A stretch of DNA of 7,617 bases from Zavarzinia sp. (GTDB lineage Bacteria; Pseudomonadota; Alphaproteobacteria; Zavarziniales; Zavarziniaceae). Position 1 is the stretch's first letter. Every line of letters starts with the position of its first letter. The notes under the pieces were generated by a model. The model was given only the letters and a program-made list of their open reading frames with translations, was not told where the DNA came from and made no database searches. The position numbers were made by a program, and so were the translations under genes. Location: assembly GCA_028694545.1 (NCBI GenBank), contig JAQVKV010000092.1, forward strand, positions 1 through 7,617, given 5' to 3'. Below are positions 1 to 5,973 of the stretch, piece after piece.

Positions 1-273
1 GGCGAAATCGAAGGGGATCGCTTCCGCCGTGCCGATCTCGATCAGGGGATCGTAGAGGCGGGCGAGTTTCTCCGCGCCGAATTTGGCCGCCAGATAGGTG
101 TCGCGCGGCATGCCTTCCGGCGGCATGTCCGGGTTCAGCATGAAGGGGCGCCACACCCGTTCGACATTCAGGTGGGGCAGGGCGGCGAGCGCGCGGTCGA
201 GCCGGCGCTTGCCGATCCAGCACCAGGGGCAGACGGCGTCGGAGACGATCTCGATGGCGATGGGCTCGTTCAT
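1..273 (-). CDS. DsbA-family (FrnE-like) thiol oxidoreductase, N-terminal part
   Basis: The first 91 residues are present; the C-terminal half lies beyond the window edge (family members are usually a little over 200 residues). The protein opens with a thioredoxin-fold beta strand (IAIEIVSDAVCPWC) carrying the redox motif C15-P16-W17-C18. Next comes the family signature around residues 41-54 (WRPFMLNPDMPPEG), typical of the cytoplasmic FrnE / 2-hydroxychromene-2-carboxylate isomerase-like branch of DsbA proteins (PF01323). No signal peptide precedes the motif, so it should act in the cytoplasm, in thiol-disulfide exchange or a glutathione-dependent reaction; the substrate is unknown. The start is fixed by an ATGA overlap with the stop codon of the upstream esterase, so the two are probably translationally coupled in one operon. 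Family assignment is strong, exact role unknown. Confidence 0.9.
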   Translation of the reverse strand, partial: MNEPIAIEIVSDAVCPWCWIGKRRLDRALAALPHLNVERVWRPFMLNPDMPPEGMPRDTYLAAKFGAEKLARLYDPLIEIGTAEAIPFDFA

Positions 274-1163
274 GGTCGTAACCTTTCCCCGATCCAGCGC
301 CCGGCCTGCTCGATGGCGTCGCGGCCTTCGGACAGCATGGGGGCGAAGAAGTGCCAGACATGGATCATGGCCGGCCAGACCTCCAGCCGCGTCTCCACCC
401 CGGCGGCGCCGAGATTGCCGGCAAGGCGCACCGCATCGTCCAGCAGGCATTCGGCCGAGCCGACATGGATCAGCAGGGGCGGCAGGCCGGCGAGATCGCC
501 GCGCAGGGGCGAGGCGAAGGGATCGGCCGTATCGCGCCCGCCGAGATAGGCGGCGGTGAAATTGTCGAGCACGGTCTTCGAGATGATCGGGTCTTCCCCT
601 TGCTTCGCCGTGATGCTTGGCAGGCTGTTGGAAAGATCGACCCAGGGCGAGATGCAGAAGCCCGCGCCCGGCAGGGGCAGGCCCGCCGCCTTGGCCGCCA
701 GCATGGCGGCGACGGTCAGGCCACCGCCCGCCGAATCGCCCGCGAAGGCGATGCGCGCGGGTGCCACCCCTTGCGCGATCAGGTGGCGATAGGCGGCCAT
801 CGCATCCTCGATCGCGGCCGGATAGGGGTTCTCGGGCGCGAGGCGATAGTCGATCGCCAGCACGGCCACGCGGGCGGCCCGGGCAAGGCCGCGAGCCAGC
901 CGGCGATGGGTGTTCAGCGAGCCGAGGGCATAGCCCCCGCCGTGGAAATAGAGGATTGCGGCCCCCGTATCGGCGCCGGCCGGCACGGAATATTCGGCTT
1001 TGAAGGCGCCGATGCTCAGGGTCTCGACCGGGGTCGTGTCGTCCGCGTCGATCGGCGGCGCGATCATCTCGTAGAAGGCGCGGATTTCCTCGACCGTCAT
1101 CTGCGTGCGGTCGGGGGCGGCATCGAGGGCGGCGCGCACGGCGGCCAGTTCGTCGAGACTCAT
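270..1163 (-). CDS. Alpha/beta hydrolase, HSL-type (family IV) esterase/lipase
   Basis: A 297-residue serine hydrolase of the hormone-sensitive-lipase group, a normal length for the family. The oxyanion-hole motif HGGG lies at residues 74-77, followed by YRLAPENPYPAA (106-117), characteristic of the group. The nucleophile elbow is GDSAG with Ser144, and the catalytic His is His268 in MIHVW. At the place where many members carry the acid in DPLxD, this protein reads AECLLDD, so Glu238 is the likely acid. No signal peptide is seen, so it is probably cytoplasmic, acting on short-chain esters; the substrate is unknown. The start at 1163 is preferred because GGGAGAG sits 7 nt upstream; earlier in-frame ATGs give an unconserved N-terminus. 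It is first in an operon with the DsbA-like gene and divergent from the SDR gene. Confidence 0.92.
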   Translation of the reverse strand: MSLDELAAVRAALDAAPDRTQMTVEEIRAFYEMIAPPIDADDTTPVETLSIGAFKAEYSVPAGADTGAAILYFHGGGYALGSLNTHRRLARGLARAARVAVLAIDYRLAPENPYPAAIEDAMAAYRHLIAQGVAPARIAFAGDSAGGGLTVAAMLAAKAAGLPLPGAGFCISPWVDLSNSLPSITAKQGEDPIISKTVLDNFTAAYLGGRDTADPFASPLRGDLAGLPPLLIHVGSAECLLDDAVRLAGNLGAAGVETRLEVWPAMIHVWHFFAPMLSEGRDAIEQAGRWIGERLRP

Positions 1164-1190
1164 GTACTTTCTCTCCCACAGTTTTTGTTC

Positions 1191-1239
1191 TTGGGGGCGC
1201 ATGGTCGCCTTTGCTATCCCGTGCGACAAGCCACAACAA
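1191..1239. promoter_or_regulatory. Candidate face-to-face divergent promoters for esterase and SDR genes
   Basis: The 88 bp between the two divergent genes must hold both promoters. On the plus strand, TTGGGG (1191-1196) lies 18 bp before TATCCC (1215-1220), which would give a leader of about 25 nt for the SDR gene. On the minus strand, TTGTTG (1239-1234) lies 17 bp before TAGCAA (1216-1211). Each hexamer matches the sigma-70 consensus at only about half its positions, so these are weak calls resting mainly on spacing and location. If right, the two -10 elements overlap and the promoters would compete. Confidence 0.25.
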
Positions 1240-1251
1240 CAGGGGGGAGAC

Positions 1252-2016
1252 ATGACCGATCTCGCAAGGCCGCTCGCCGGCCGTCACATCTTCATCACCG
1301 GGGCCACGTCGGGCTTCGGCGAGCGTTTCGCCCATGTGCTGGGCGGGCTCGGCGCCAAAGTGTCGGTTTCCGGGCGCCGGGTGGAGCGGCTGCGCGACCT
1401 CGTCGCCGCGCTCTCGGCCCGGGGGATCGAGGCTTTCGCCGTCCCCCTCGACGTCACCGACCTTGCCGCCATCGGCCCCGCGCTCGACGCGGCGGAGGCC
1501 GAACTCGGCCCGCTCTGGGGCCTCGTCAACAATTCGGGTGTCGGCGGTGGCACGTCGATCGAGAAGGAAACGGTCGAGAATTACGACTGGATCATGAACA
1601 CCAACGTGAAGGCGGTCTATTTCATGGCCCAGGCGGCGGGGCGCCGCTTTATCGAGCGCAAGGCGGGCGGGCGCATCGTCAACATCGCCTCGATCGCGGG
1701 CCTGCGCGTGCTGCCCAAACTCTCGATCTACTGCATCTCCAAGGCGGCGGTGGTGCAGATGACCCGGACCATGGCGATCGAATGGGCGCGTCACGGCATC
1801 AACGTGAACGCGATCTGCCCCGGCTATGTCGAGACCGAGATCAACCGCGACTTCTTCGCGACCGAAGCCGGCCAGCGCATGGTCGCGAAATTCCCGCGCG
1901 GCCGCATCGGCAAGGTCGAGGATCTGGACGGCATCATTGCCCTGATGCTCGACCCGAAGAGCGACTTCATGACCGGCGCTGTCGTCAACGTCGACGACGG
2001 ACAATTGCTGAGGTGA
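1252..2016 (+). CDS. Short-chain dehydrogenase/reductase (classical SDR)
   Basis: A 254-residue classical SDR, the usual length for the family, with an NAD(P)-binding Rossmann fold and probable oxidoreductase activity on an alcohol, ketone or 3-oxoacyl substrate. Visible motifs in order: cofactor-binding TGATSGFG (16-23), LDV with Asp68, NNSG (93-96, a variant of NNAG), Asn118, catalytic Ser147 in IASIAG, YCISK with Tyr160 and Lys164, and the PG pair (190-191) after the catalytic helix. Arg42-Arg43 after the second strand (SGRR) suggest NADP(H) preference, which is an inference. The start at 1252 is chosen because a strong ribosome site (AGGGGGGAGA) lies directly upstream; extending further only reads into the divergent promoter region. 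It heads a plus-strand run with the nucleotidyltransferase and CoA-transferase genes. Specific substrate unknown. Confidence 0.95.
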   Translation: MTDLARPLAGRHIFITGATSGFGERFAHVLGGLGAKVSVSGRRVERLRDLVAALSARGIEAFAVPLDVTDLAAIGPALDAAEAELGPLWGLVNNSGVGGGTSIEKETVENYDWIMNTNVKAVYFMAQAAGRRFIERKAGGRIVNIASIAGLRVLPKLSIYCISKAAVVQMTRTMAIEWARHGINVNAICPGYVETEINRDFFATEAGQRMVAKFPRGRIGKVEDLDGIIALMLDPKSDFMTGAVVNVDDGQLLR

Positions 2017-2026
2017 GACCGGCACC

Positions 2027-2818
2027 ATGGACCCCGTCGTGGTCGCGGCCGTCAAGGACAGGCTGAACGCCGTCCGCGCCGACCACGGTGTCGCCATTCC
2101 GCTCGCCGTCGAAAGCGGCAGTCGTGCCTGGGGCTTTCCCTCGCCCGACAGTGATTACGACTGCCGCTTTGTTTATGTGCGCAGGATGGACGATTATCTG
2201 ACGCCCTGGCCCCGCCGGGACGTCATCGAAACACCATTGGAAGGGGTGTTCGACGTCGTTGGGTGGGACCTGACCAAGGCGCTGCAACTGCTGGTGAAGG
2301 GCAATGCCGCCATCGTCGAATGGCTGATGTCGCCGATCACCTATGCCGGCGATCCCCTGTTCCGGACGGAATTCATCGATCTGGCGCGCGTCATTGCGCC
2401 GCGTGGGCGGATCGTCCGGCATTATCTGCACCTCGGCCGGCAGCAGTTCCGCCAGCATGTGACGGCCCATGAGGAGATCTCGCTGAAGCGGCTCTTCTAC
2501 GTGTTGCGGCCTGCCATGGCCCTGCGCTGGATGCGCCTGAACCCGGAGATTTCGCTGCCGCCGATGGATTTTCGGGTTCTGGTCGCGGGTGCCGATCTGC
2601 CGCCCGCCGTCGTGGCGCTGGTCGCTGATCTTCTCGAACGGAAGGCGCGGACCCGGGAAATGGGTGTGGGCACCGTCCGCCCGGAGGTTCTGGCGTTGGT
2701 CGAGCGTGAGTTCAATCCGGGCAACGAGGACGAGGGCGGCGGGACGGACGAGGAACACCACGCGGTGGCGGCGGCATTCTTCAGACGTTGGGTCCGCCGC
2801 CTCGACGGTGCGGTATAG
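2027..2818 (+). CDS. RlaP-type (PF10127/COG3541) predicted nucleotidyltransferase
   Basis: A 263-residue protein of the DNA polymerase beta-like nucleotidyltransferase superfamily. The hallmark is GSRAWGF (31-37) followed by SDYD (42-45): the small Gly-Ser loop that holds the nucleotide phosphates and the metal-binding acidic pair Asp43/Asp45. A third acid is probably Asp76 or Asp81 (FDVVGWD). The helical half carries KGNAAIVEWL (91-100) and KRLFYVLRPAMALRW (154-168), both resembling the RlaP/YcgL family. RlaP is named for its association with RNA ligases in RNA-repair loci, but no ligase or RtcB lies here, so its substrate is open. It starts 10 bp after the SDR stop, with GAGGTGA (2010-2016) as ribosome site overlapping that stop, so it is almost certainly cotranscribed. 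Family call good, function unknown. Confidence 0.85.
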   Translation: MDPVVVAAVKDRLNAVRADHGVAIPLAVESGSRAWGFPSPDSDYDCRFVYVRRMDDYLTPWPRRDVIETPLEGVFDVVGWDLTKALQLLVKGNAAIVEWLMSPITYAGDPLFRTEFIDLARVIAPRGRIVRHYLHLGRQQFRQHVTAHEEISLKRLFYVLRPAMALRWMRLNPEISLPPMDFRVLVAGADLPPAVVALVADLLERKARTREMGVGTVRPEVLALVEREFNPGNEDEGGGTDEEHHAVAAAFFRRWVRRLDGAV

Positions 2819-2872
2819 CCGGCTGCCGGTCCCTTTTGGCCGTCGATGGTGAAACTTGGCACGAGGAGCGCG

Positions 2873-4252
2873 ATGAAGCCGACAGAAGACTTTTCCCGTG
2901 CCCGGCGGATCCTGACGGAAATCCTGTCCTTCCGGCCCGACGTCCCGCCCGTCCCCGTGACGTTCGAGGGGGCGGGCGATCTGCCGTCCGCCTTTGCCGT
3001 CAGTGATTTCGCCGCCACCGCCGTCGCCGCCGCCGGGATCGGCGTCGCGGATGTGCTGACCGCCTTCGGGGGATGCGTGCCGGCCTTGCGCGTGGACCGG
3101 TGCCTTGCGTCCCGATGGTTCGCCTCCTCGATCGCGCCGCGGGGCTGGCCCCTGCCGCCGGTCTGGGATGCGATCGCCGGGGATTACGCGGCGGCAGACG
3201 GCTGGATCAAGCTGCACACCAATGCGCCCCACCATCGGGCCGCCGCGCTGAAGGTGCTGGATTGCGCCGCCGAGCGGGAGGCGGTGGCGGCGGCCGTCGC
3301 CCGCCGGGAGGCCGTGGCGCTGGAAGAGGCCATCGTGGCGGCCGGGGGCTGTGCCGCCGCGATGCGGACGACGGCGGATTGGCTCGCCAGTGACATGGGG
3401 CGGGCGATCGCGGCGGAGCCGCTGATCGACTGGCGTGACGAAGGCGCGGCGGCCGGCCTTGATCGCGCGGTGGATCCGGCGCGGCCGCTGGCGGGCGTCC
3501 GGGTGCTGGATGTCACCCGCGTGCTGGCCGGGCCGGTGGCGACCCGTTTCCTTGCCGGCCTCGGCGCCGACGTGCTGCGTATCGACCCGCCGCATCTGGA
3601 AGAACCTTCCGTGCTGCCCGAGACCCTGCTGGGCAAGCGCAGTGCCCGCCTCGACCTGCGCACGGCCGAGGGGCGGCACCGGTTCGAGGCGCTGCTGTCG
3701 GGTTGCGATCTATTGGTCCACGGTTATCGCCCCGGCGCTCTCGAGGGCCTCGGTTTCGGCGCGGTGGCGCGGCGTGCGCTCAACCCCGGGCTGATCGACG
3801 TGTCGCTGGATGCCTATGGCTGGACCGGACCCTGGCGTGGCCGGCGCGGCTTCGACAGTCTCGTGCAGATGAGCACTGGCCTCGCCGAGGCGGGCATGCG
3901 GCATTTTTCGGCAATGCGTCCGGTCGCCCTGCCGGTCCAGGCTCTCGATCATGCGACCGGCTATCTCATGGCCTTCGCCGCCCTGTCGGCGCTGGCGGCA
4001 CGACGGCGGTCGGGCAGGGCGCTTTCGGCGCGCCTGTCGCTGGCGCGAACGGCGCATCTTCTGCTCGGTCATCCGATGGTCGAGGACGGGGCGGGGTTCG
4101 CCGAGCCGACGGCGGACGATTGGCAGGCGGAGATCGAGGCAACGGGCTGGGGTCCGGCCGCACGCCTGAAGATGCCGCTGGCCATCAAGGGGGTGGCCTT
4201 CGCCTATCCCCATCCCGCGCGCCCGCTGGGCGGCGACGGGGCGGCGTGGTGA
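2873..4252 (+). CDS. Class III (CaiB/BaiF-family) CoA transferase, two-part protein
   Basis: A 459-residue protein. Its C-terminal half (about 206-400) is a recognisable CaiB/BaiF domain (PF02515): PLAGVRVLDVTRVLAGP (205-221), the nucleotide/CoA-binding strand GADVLRID (231-238), YRPGALEGLGFG (285-296), and RGFDSLVQ (325-332), where Asp328 aligns with the catalytic Asp that forms an acyl anhydride in this family. It should move CoA between carboxylic acids or act on an acyl-CoA; the substrate is unknown. Residues 40-195 look like a degenerate second copy of the family fold, including DGWIKLHTNAPHHRA (109-123), a type of segment normally found downstream of the catalytic Asp. The start at 2873 has GAGGAG 4 nt upstream; the alternative ATG at 2846 lacks a ribosome site. 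It lies 54 bp after the nucleotidyltransferase, probably in the same operon. Confidence 0.88.
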   Translation: MKPTEDFSRARRILTEILSFRPDVPPVPVTFEGAGDLPSAFAVSDFAATAVAAAGIGVADVLTAFGGCVPALRVDRCLASRWFASSIAPRGWPLPPVWDAIAGDYAAADGWIKLHTNAPHHRAAALKVLDCAAEREAVAAAVARREAVALEEAIVAAGGCAAAMRTTADWLASDMGRAIAAEPLIDWRDEGAAAGLDRAVDPARPLAGVRVLDVTRVLAGPVATRFLAGLGADVLRIDPPHLEEPSVLPETLLGKRSARLDLRTAEGRHRFEALLSGCDLLVHGYRPGALEGLGFGAVARRALNPGLIDVSLDAYGWTGPWRGRRGFDSLVQMSTGLAEAGMRHFSAMRPVALPVQALDHATGYLMAFAALSALAARRRSGRALSARLSLARTAHLLLGHPMVEDGAGFAEPTADDWQAEIEATGWGPAARLKMPLAIKGVAFAYPHPARPLGGDGAAW

Positions 4253-4264
4253 GTGTCAGCCCCG
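4237..4264. terminator. Candidate bidirectional stem-loop between convergent genes
   Basis: CGGGGC (4237-4242) can pair with GCCCCG (4259-4264) around a 16-nt loop that contains both stop codons, that of the CoA transferase (4250-4252) and that of the NUDIX gene on the other strand (4258-4256). The genes are only 3 bp apart, so any terminator must overlap coding sequence. There is no T-run on either side, so intrinsic termination is uncertain. Confidence 0.25.
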
Positions 4265-4696
4265 CTGGGTCAGGGCGAGGCGCGCCACCTCGGCGACGCC
4301 GAGGCTGGTCGCCAGCTTGCCGTCTTCCAGCATGCTCAAGGGATACCAGCGGGCCTCCAGCGCATCGTCCGCCGCGACGGGTTCGCCCGACAGCCAGCGG
4401 CAGCGCACGGCGATGAGCACGAAATGCCGGCGCAGCGTGCCATCCTCCGCCTTGTCGAAAGCGTCGACGGCGGTAAAGGCGCCCATGCCCTCGGCCTGCA
4501 CGCCGGTTTCCTCTGCCAGTTCGCGCAGGGCGGCGCTGGTCACCGTCTCGCCGAATTCGATCTTGCCGCCGGGAAAGCCCCAGAGCCCGGCGTCGGGCGG
4601 GTTGCGCCGCCGGACGAGAAGAACTACCCCCGCCCTTATGGTCACCGCGATGACGGCGGTGATCGGATGCAGGGTGATGGTGCCGGCCGTGGCCAT
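4256..4696 (-). CDS. NUDIX hydrolase (MutT-like)
   Basis: A 146-residue single-domain NUDIX protein, typical in length. The NUDIX box is complete, matching GX5EX7REUXEEXGU: Gly44, Glu50, Arg58-Glu59, Glu62-Glu63 and Gly65-Val66. The preceding WGFPGGKIEFGE is like that of MutT and related nucleoside-triphosphate or ADP-sugar pyrophosphatases. It would cleave a nucleoside diphosphate linked to another group, with Mg2+ held by the Glu residues, probably in housecleaning of the nucleotide pool; which substrate cannot be told. The start is supported by GGGGAA just upstream (minus strand). It is a single-gene unit, convergent with the CoA transferase (3 bp between stops) and divergent from the TetR gene across 133 bp. 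Confidence 0.93.
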   Translation of the reverse strand: MATAGTITLHPITAVIAVTIRAGVVLLVRRRNPPDAGLWGFPGGKIEFGETVTSAALRELAEETGVQAEGMGAFTAVDAFDKAEDGTLRRHFVLIAVRCRWLSGEPVAADDALEARWYPLSMLEDGKLATSLGVAEVARLALTQRG

Positions 4697-4772
4697 GGTT
4701 CCCCGTTCGCTGGATCGAGACGGGGCGATGATAGCCCGCCGGGCGCGGGAAGCGAATCCATCCTCGAGGAGA

Positions 4773-4819
4773 TTGCCGACACGGGGGGCGGGCGGCTAAA
4801 CTGGTCACCCTTGACAAGG
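4773..4819 (+). promoter_or_regulatory. Candidate promoter and operator of the TetR-family gene
   Basis: TTGCCG (4773-4778) and TAAACT (4797-4802), 18 bp apart, form a plausible sigma-70-type promoter that would start transcription near 4809. Exactly there lies the perfect small palindrome CCTTG-A-CAAGG (4809-4819), which also contains the gene's AAGGA ribosome site. The palindrome includes the half-site TTGACAA, also found in the larger palindrome before the maoC-like gene, so repressor autoregulation is inferred. Consensus matches are moderate (4 of 6 in each hexamer). Confidence 0.35.
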
Positions 4820-4829
4820 ATGATGCGCG

Positions 4830-5420
4830 ATGGTCGGGGTCCGGCAATTCGATGAGGCACGCCTGCTGGAGACGGCCCTTGCCCTGTTCTGGCGCAAGGG
4901 CTTCCAGGGCACCTCCATGCTGGATCTGGCCCGGGCGAGCGGCGTTCAGCGCAACTCCCTCTACAACGCCTATGGCGGCAAGGAAGTCCTGTTCCTGCAG
5001 GCTTTCGATCATTACGCGAAGCGCCTGATGGCGGGTGTCCGCGCCGCCTTCGCCGAGGCCGACCCGGCGAAGGCGCTGACGGCCTTCTTCGATCTCGGCA
5101 TCGCCACCATGGCGGCCTCCGCCCCCGACGGCTGCTTCACGACGCGCACGGCGACGGAGGCCGAGATCCCGGACAGCGCCATCCAGGCCCGCCTGCGCCT
5201 GCTGCTCGACGAGATGGAGACGGTGGCGGGCGAGGCCCTGGCCCGCTCGGCCGGGTCCGGCCGGCTGGTGCACGACCCGGAGACCACGGCCCGAATCGCC
5301 GTCACCTTTTCACGCGGCCTCGCGGTGATGGAGCGTGTCCATCACGATCCGGCGCGGCTTCGCGCCAGCGCGGCGGCGCTGGTCCAGGTTCTGGTGCGGG
5401 ACCCCCAAGCGCATCCTTGA
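4830..5420 (+). CDS. TetR/AcrR-family transcriptional regulator
   Basis: A 196-residue one-component regulator of standard TetR length. The N-terminal DNA-binding domain spans about residues 6-55, with the helix-turn-helix in GTSMLDLARASGVQRNSLYN (27-46) followed by the conserved YGGKEVLF. The remaining helices (about 60-190) form the ligand-binding and dimerisation domain, containing GCFTTRTATE (101-110), a stretch resembling GC-x-x-x-N-x-x-x-E in many family members. The inducer is unknown; given the acyl-CoA hydratase next door, an acyl-CoA or related lipid is a reasonable guess only. The start has AAGGA 9 nt upstream. Palindromes upstream of this gene and between it and the hydratase gene suggest it represses itself and its neighbour. 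Confidence 0.93.
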   Translation: MVGVRQFDEARLLETALALFWRKGFQGTSMLDLARASGVQRNSLYNAYGGKEVLFLQAFDHYAKRLMAGVRAAFAEADPAKALTAFFDLGIATMAASAPDGCFTTRTATEAEIPDSAIQARLRLLLDEMETVAGEALARSAGSGRLVHDPETTARIAVTFSRGLAVMERVHHDPARLRASAAALVQVLVRDPQAHP

Positions 5421-5445
5421 CACTGTTGCCAAATTTGACAATGGT
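5417..5445 (+). promoter_or_regulatory. Palindromic operator and -35 elements upstream of maoC-like gene
   Basis: TTGCCAAATTTGACAA (5426-5441) is a 16-bp inverted repeat with one mismatched pair; extended to 5422-5445, 18 of 24 positions are symmetric. This size and symmetry suit a TetR-family dimer. It overlaps two exact TTGACA hexamers, at 5417-5422 (across the TetR stop codon) and at 5435-5440. A -10 element is not obvious: AATGGT (5440-5445) lies 17 bp after the first, and ATTCAT (5457-5462) lies 16 bp after the second. Binding here would block polymerase, so repression of the downstream hydratase by the adjacent TetR protein is inferred. Confidence 0.55.
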
Positions 5446-5475
5446 GCCCAAGATCAATTCATACGGGGAAACGCC

Positions 5476-5952
5476 ATGTCCGAAGCCGCCTTCGCCACCG
5501 CCATCGACGACCGTTATTTCGAGGATTATGTCCCCGGCAGCGTCTTCCGCTTCGGCCCGATCGCGGTGGAGGAGGCGGAGGTGATCGACTTCGCCCGGCG
5601 TTTCGATCCCCAGGACATGCACATCGATCCGGCCAAGGCGGCGGCGGGGCCCTTCGGCGGGCTGATCGCCAGCGGCTGGCACACCATCGGCTTGATGATG
5701 CGCCTCTTCGTCGATCACTACCTGTCCCATGTGGCGAGCCTTGCCTCGCCCGGCGTGGACGAGGTGCGCTGGCTGAAACCCGCCCGCCCCGGCGACAGCC
5801 TGAGCCTGCGCCTGACCATCCTCGAGGCCCGGGCCTCCGCCTCGAAGCCGGACCGGGGCATCGTCCATACGCTGGTCGAGGGCATCAACCAGCGGGGCGA
5901 GACGGTCGCCAGCTTCAAGGCGATGAATTTCCTCGGCCGCCGCCCGGCCTGA
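5476..5952 (+). CDS. MaoC-fold acyl dehydratase / (R)-enoyl-CoA hydratase-like
   Basis: A 158-residue single hot-dog-fold protein of the MaoC dehydratase family (PF01575). The hydratase motif is at residues 40-70: FARRFDPQDMHIDP places the catalytic pair at Asp44 and His49, followed by GPFGGLIASGWHT (58-70), the substrate-loop segment of the family. Later, PGDSLSL (105-111) fits the usual strand after the domain's LKPARPGD turn. It probably hydrates an enoyl-CoA or dehydrates a hydroxyacyl-CoA; chain length is unknown. The start at 5476 has GGGGAA 5 nt upstream, and longer in-frame starts would run back through the TetR gene. It follows the TetR gene by 55 bp, with a palindromic operator candidate between, so it is the likely regulatory target. 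Confidence 0.9.
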   Translation: MSEAAFATAIDDRYFEDYVPGSVFRFGPIAVEEAEVIDFARRFDPQDMHIDPAKAAAGPFGGLIASGWHTIGLMMRLFVDHYLSHVASLASPGVDEVRWLKPARPGDSLSLRLTILEARASASKPDRGIVHTLVEGINQRGETVASFKAMNFLGRRPA

Positions 5953-5973
5953 GGCGGTCAGCGCCGGCCGGGC
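5942..5973. terminator. Candidate bidirectional stem-loop between convergent genes
   Basis: GCCCGGCC (5942-5949) pairs perfectly with GGCCGGGC (5966-5973) around a 16-nt loop holding both stop codons, that of the MaoC-like gene (5950-5952) and that of the DTW gene on the opposite strand (5960-5958). The stem is strong and all G/C, but no T-run follows on either strand, so it may instead be an RNA 3'-end barrier. Confidence 0.3.

Noticed and set aside
351..2066. A 571-residue plus-strand open frame across the esterase and SDR region
   Set aside because: Low-complexity Gly/Arg-rich translation without motifs; it overlaps the esterase antisense and the SDR in another frame, both of which are convincing.
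1985..3679. A 564-residue open frame on the minus strand opposite the nucleotidyltransferase and CoA-transferase genes
   Set aside because: It is rich in Arg, His and Gly with no recognisable motif, typical of antisense frames in high-GC DNA, while the plus strand holds two genes with clear family motifs and ribosome sites.
4222..4269. Direct repeat CCCGCTGGG at 4222-4230 and 4261-4269
   Set aside because: Nine bases of G/C-rich sequence, one copy in each of two convergent genes; likely chance.
4811..4816. Exact TTGACA hexamer as a -35 box for the TetR gene
   Set aside because: It lies only 13 nt before the start codon, so its -10 would be inside the gene; it is better explained as part of the CCTTGACAAGG palindrome.
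4185..5273. A 362-residue minus-strand open frame opposite the TetR gene
   Set aside because: Composition and lack of motifs mark it as a shadow of the TetR and NUDIX genes.
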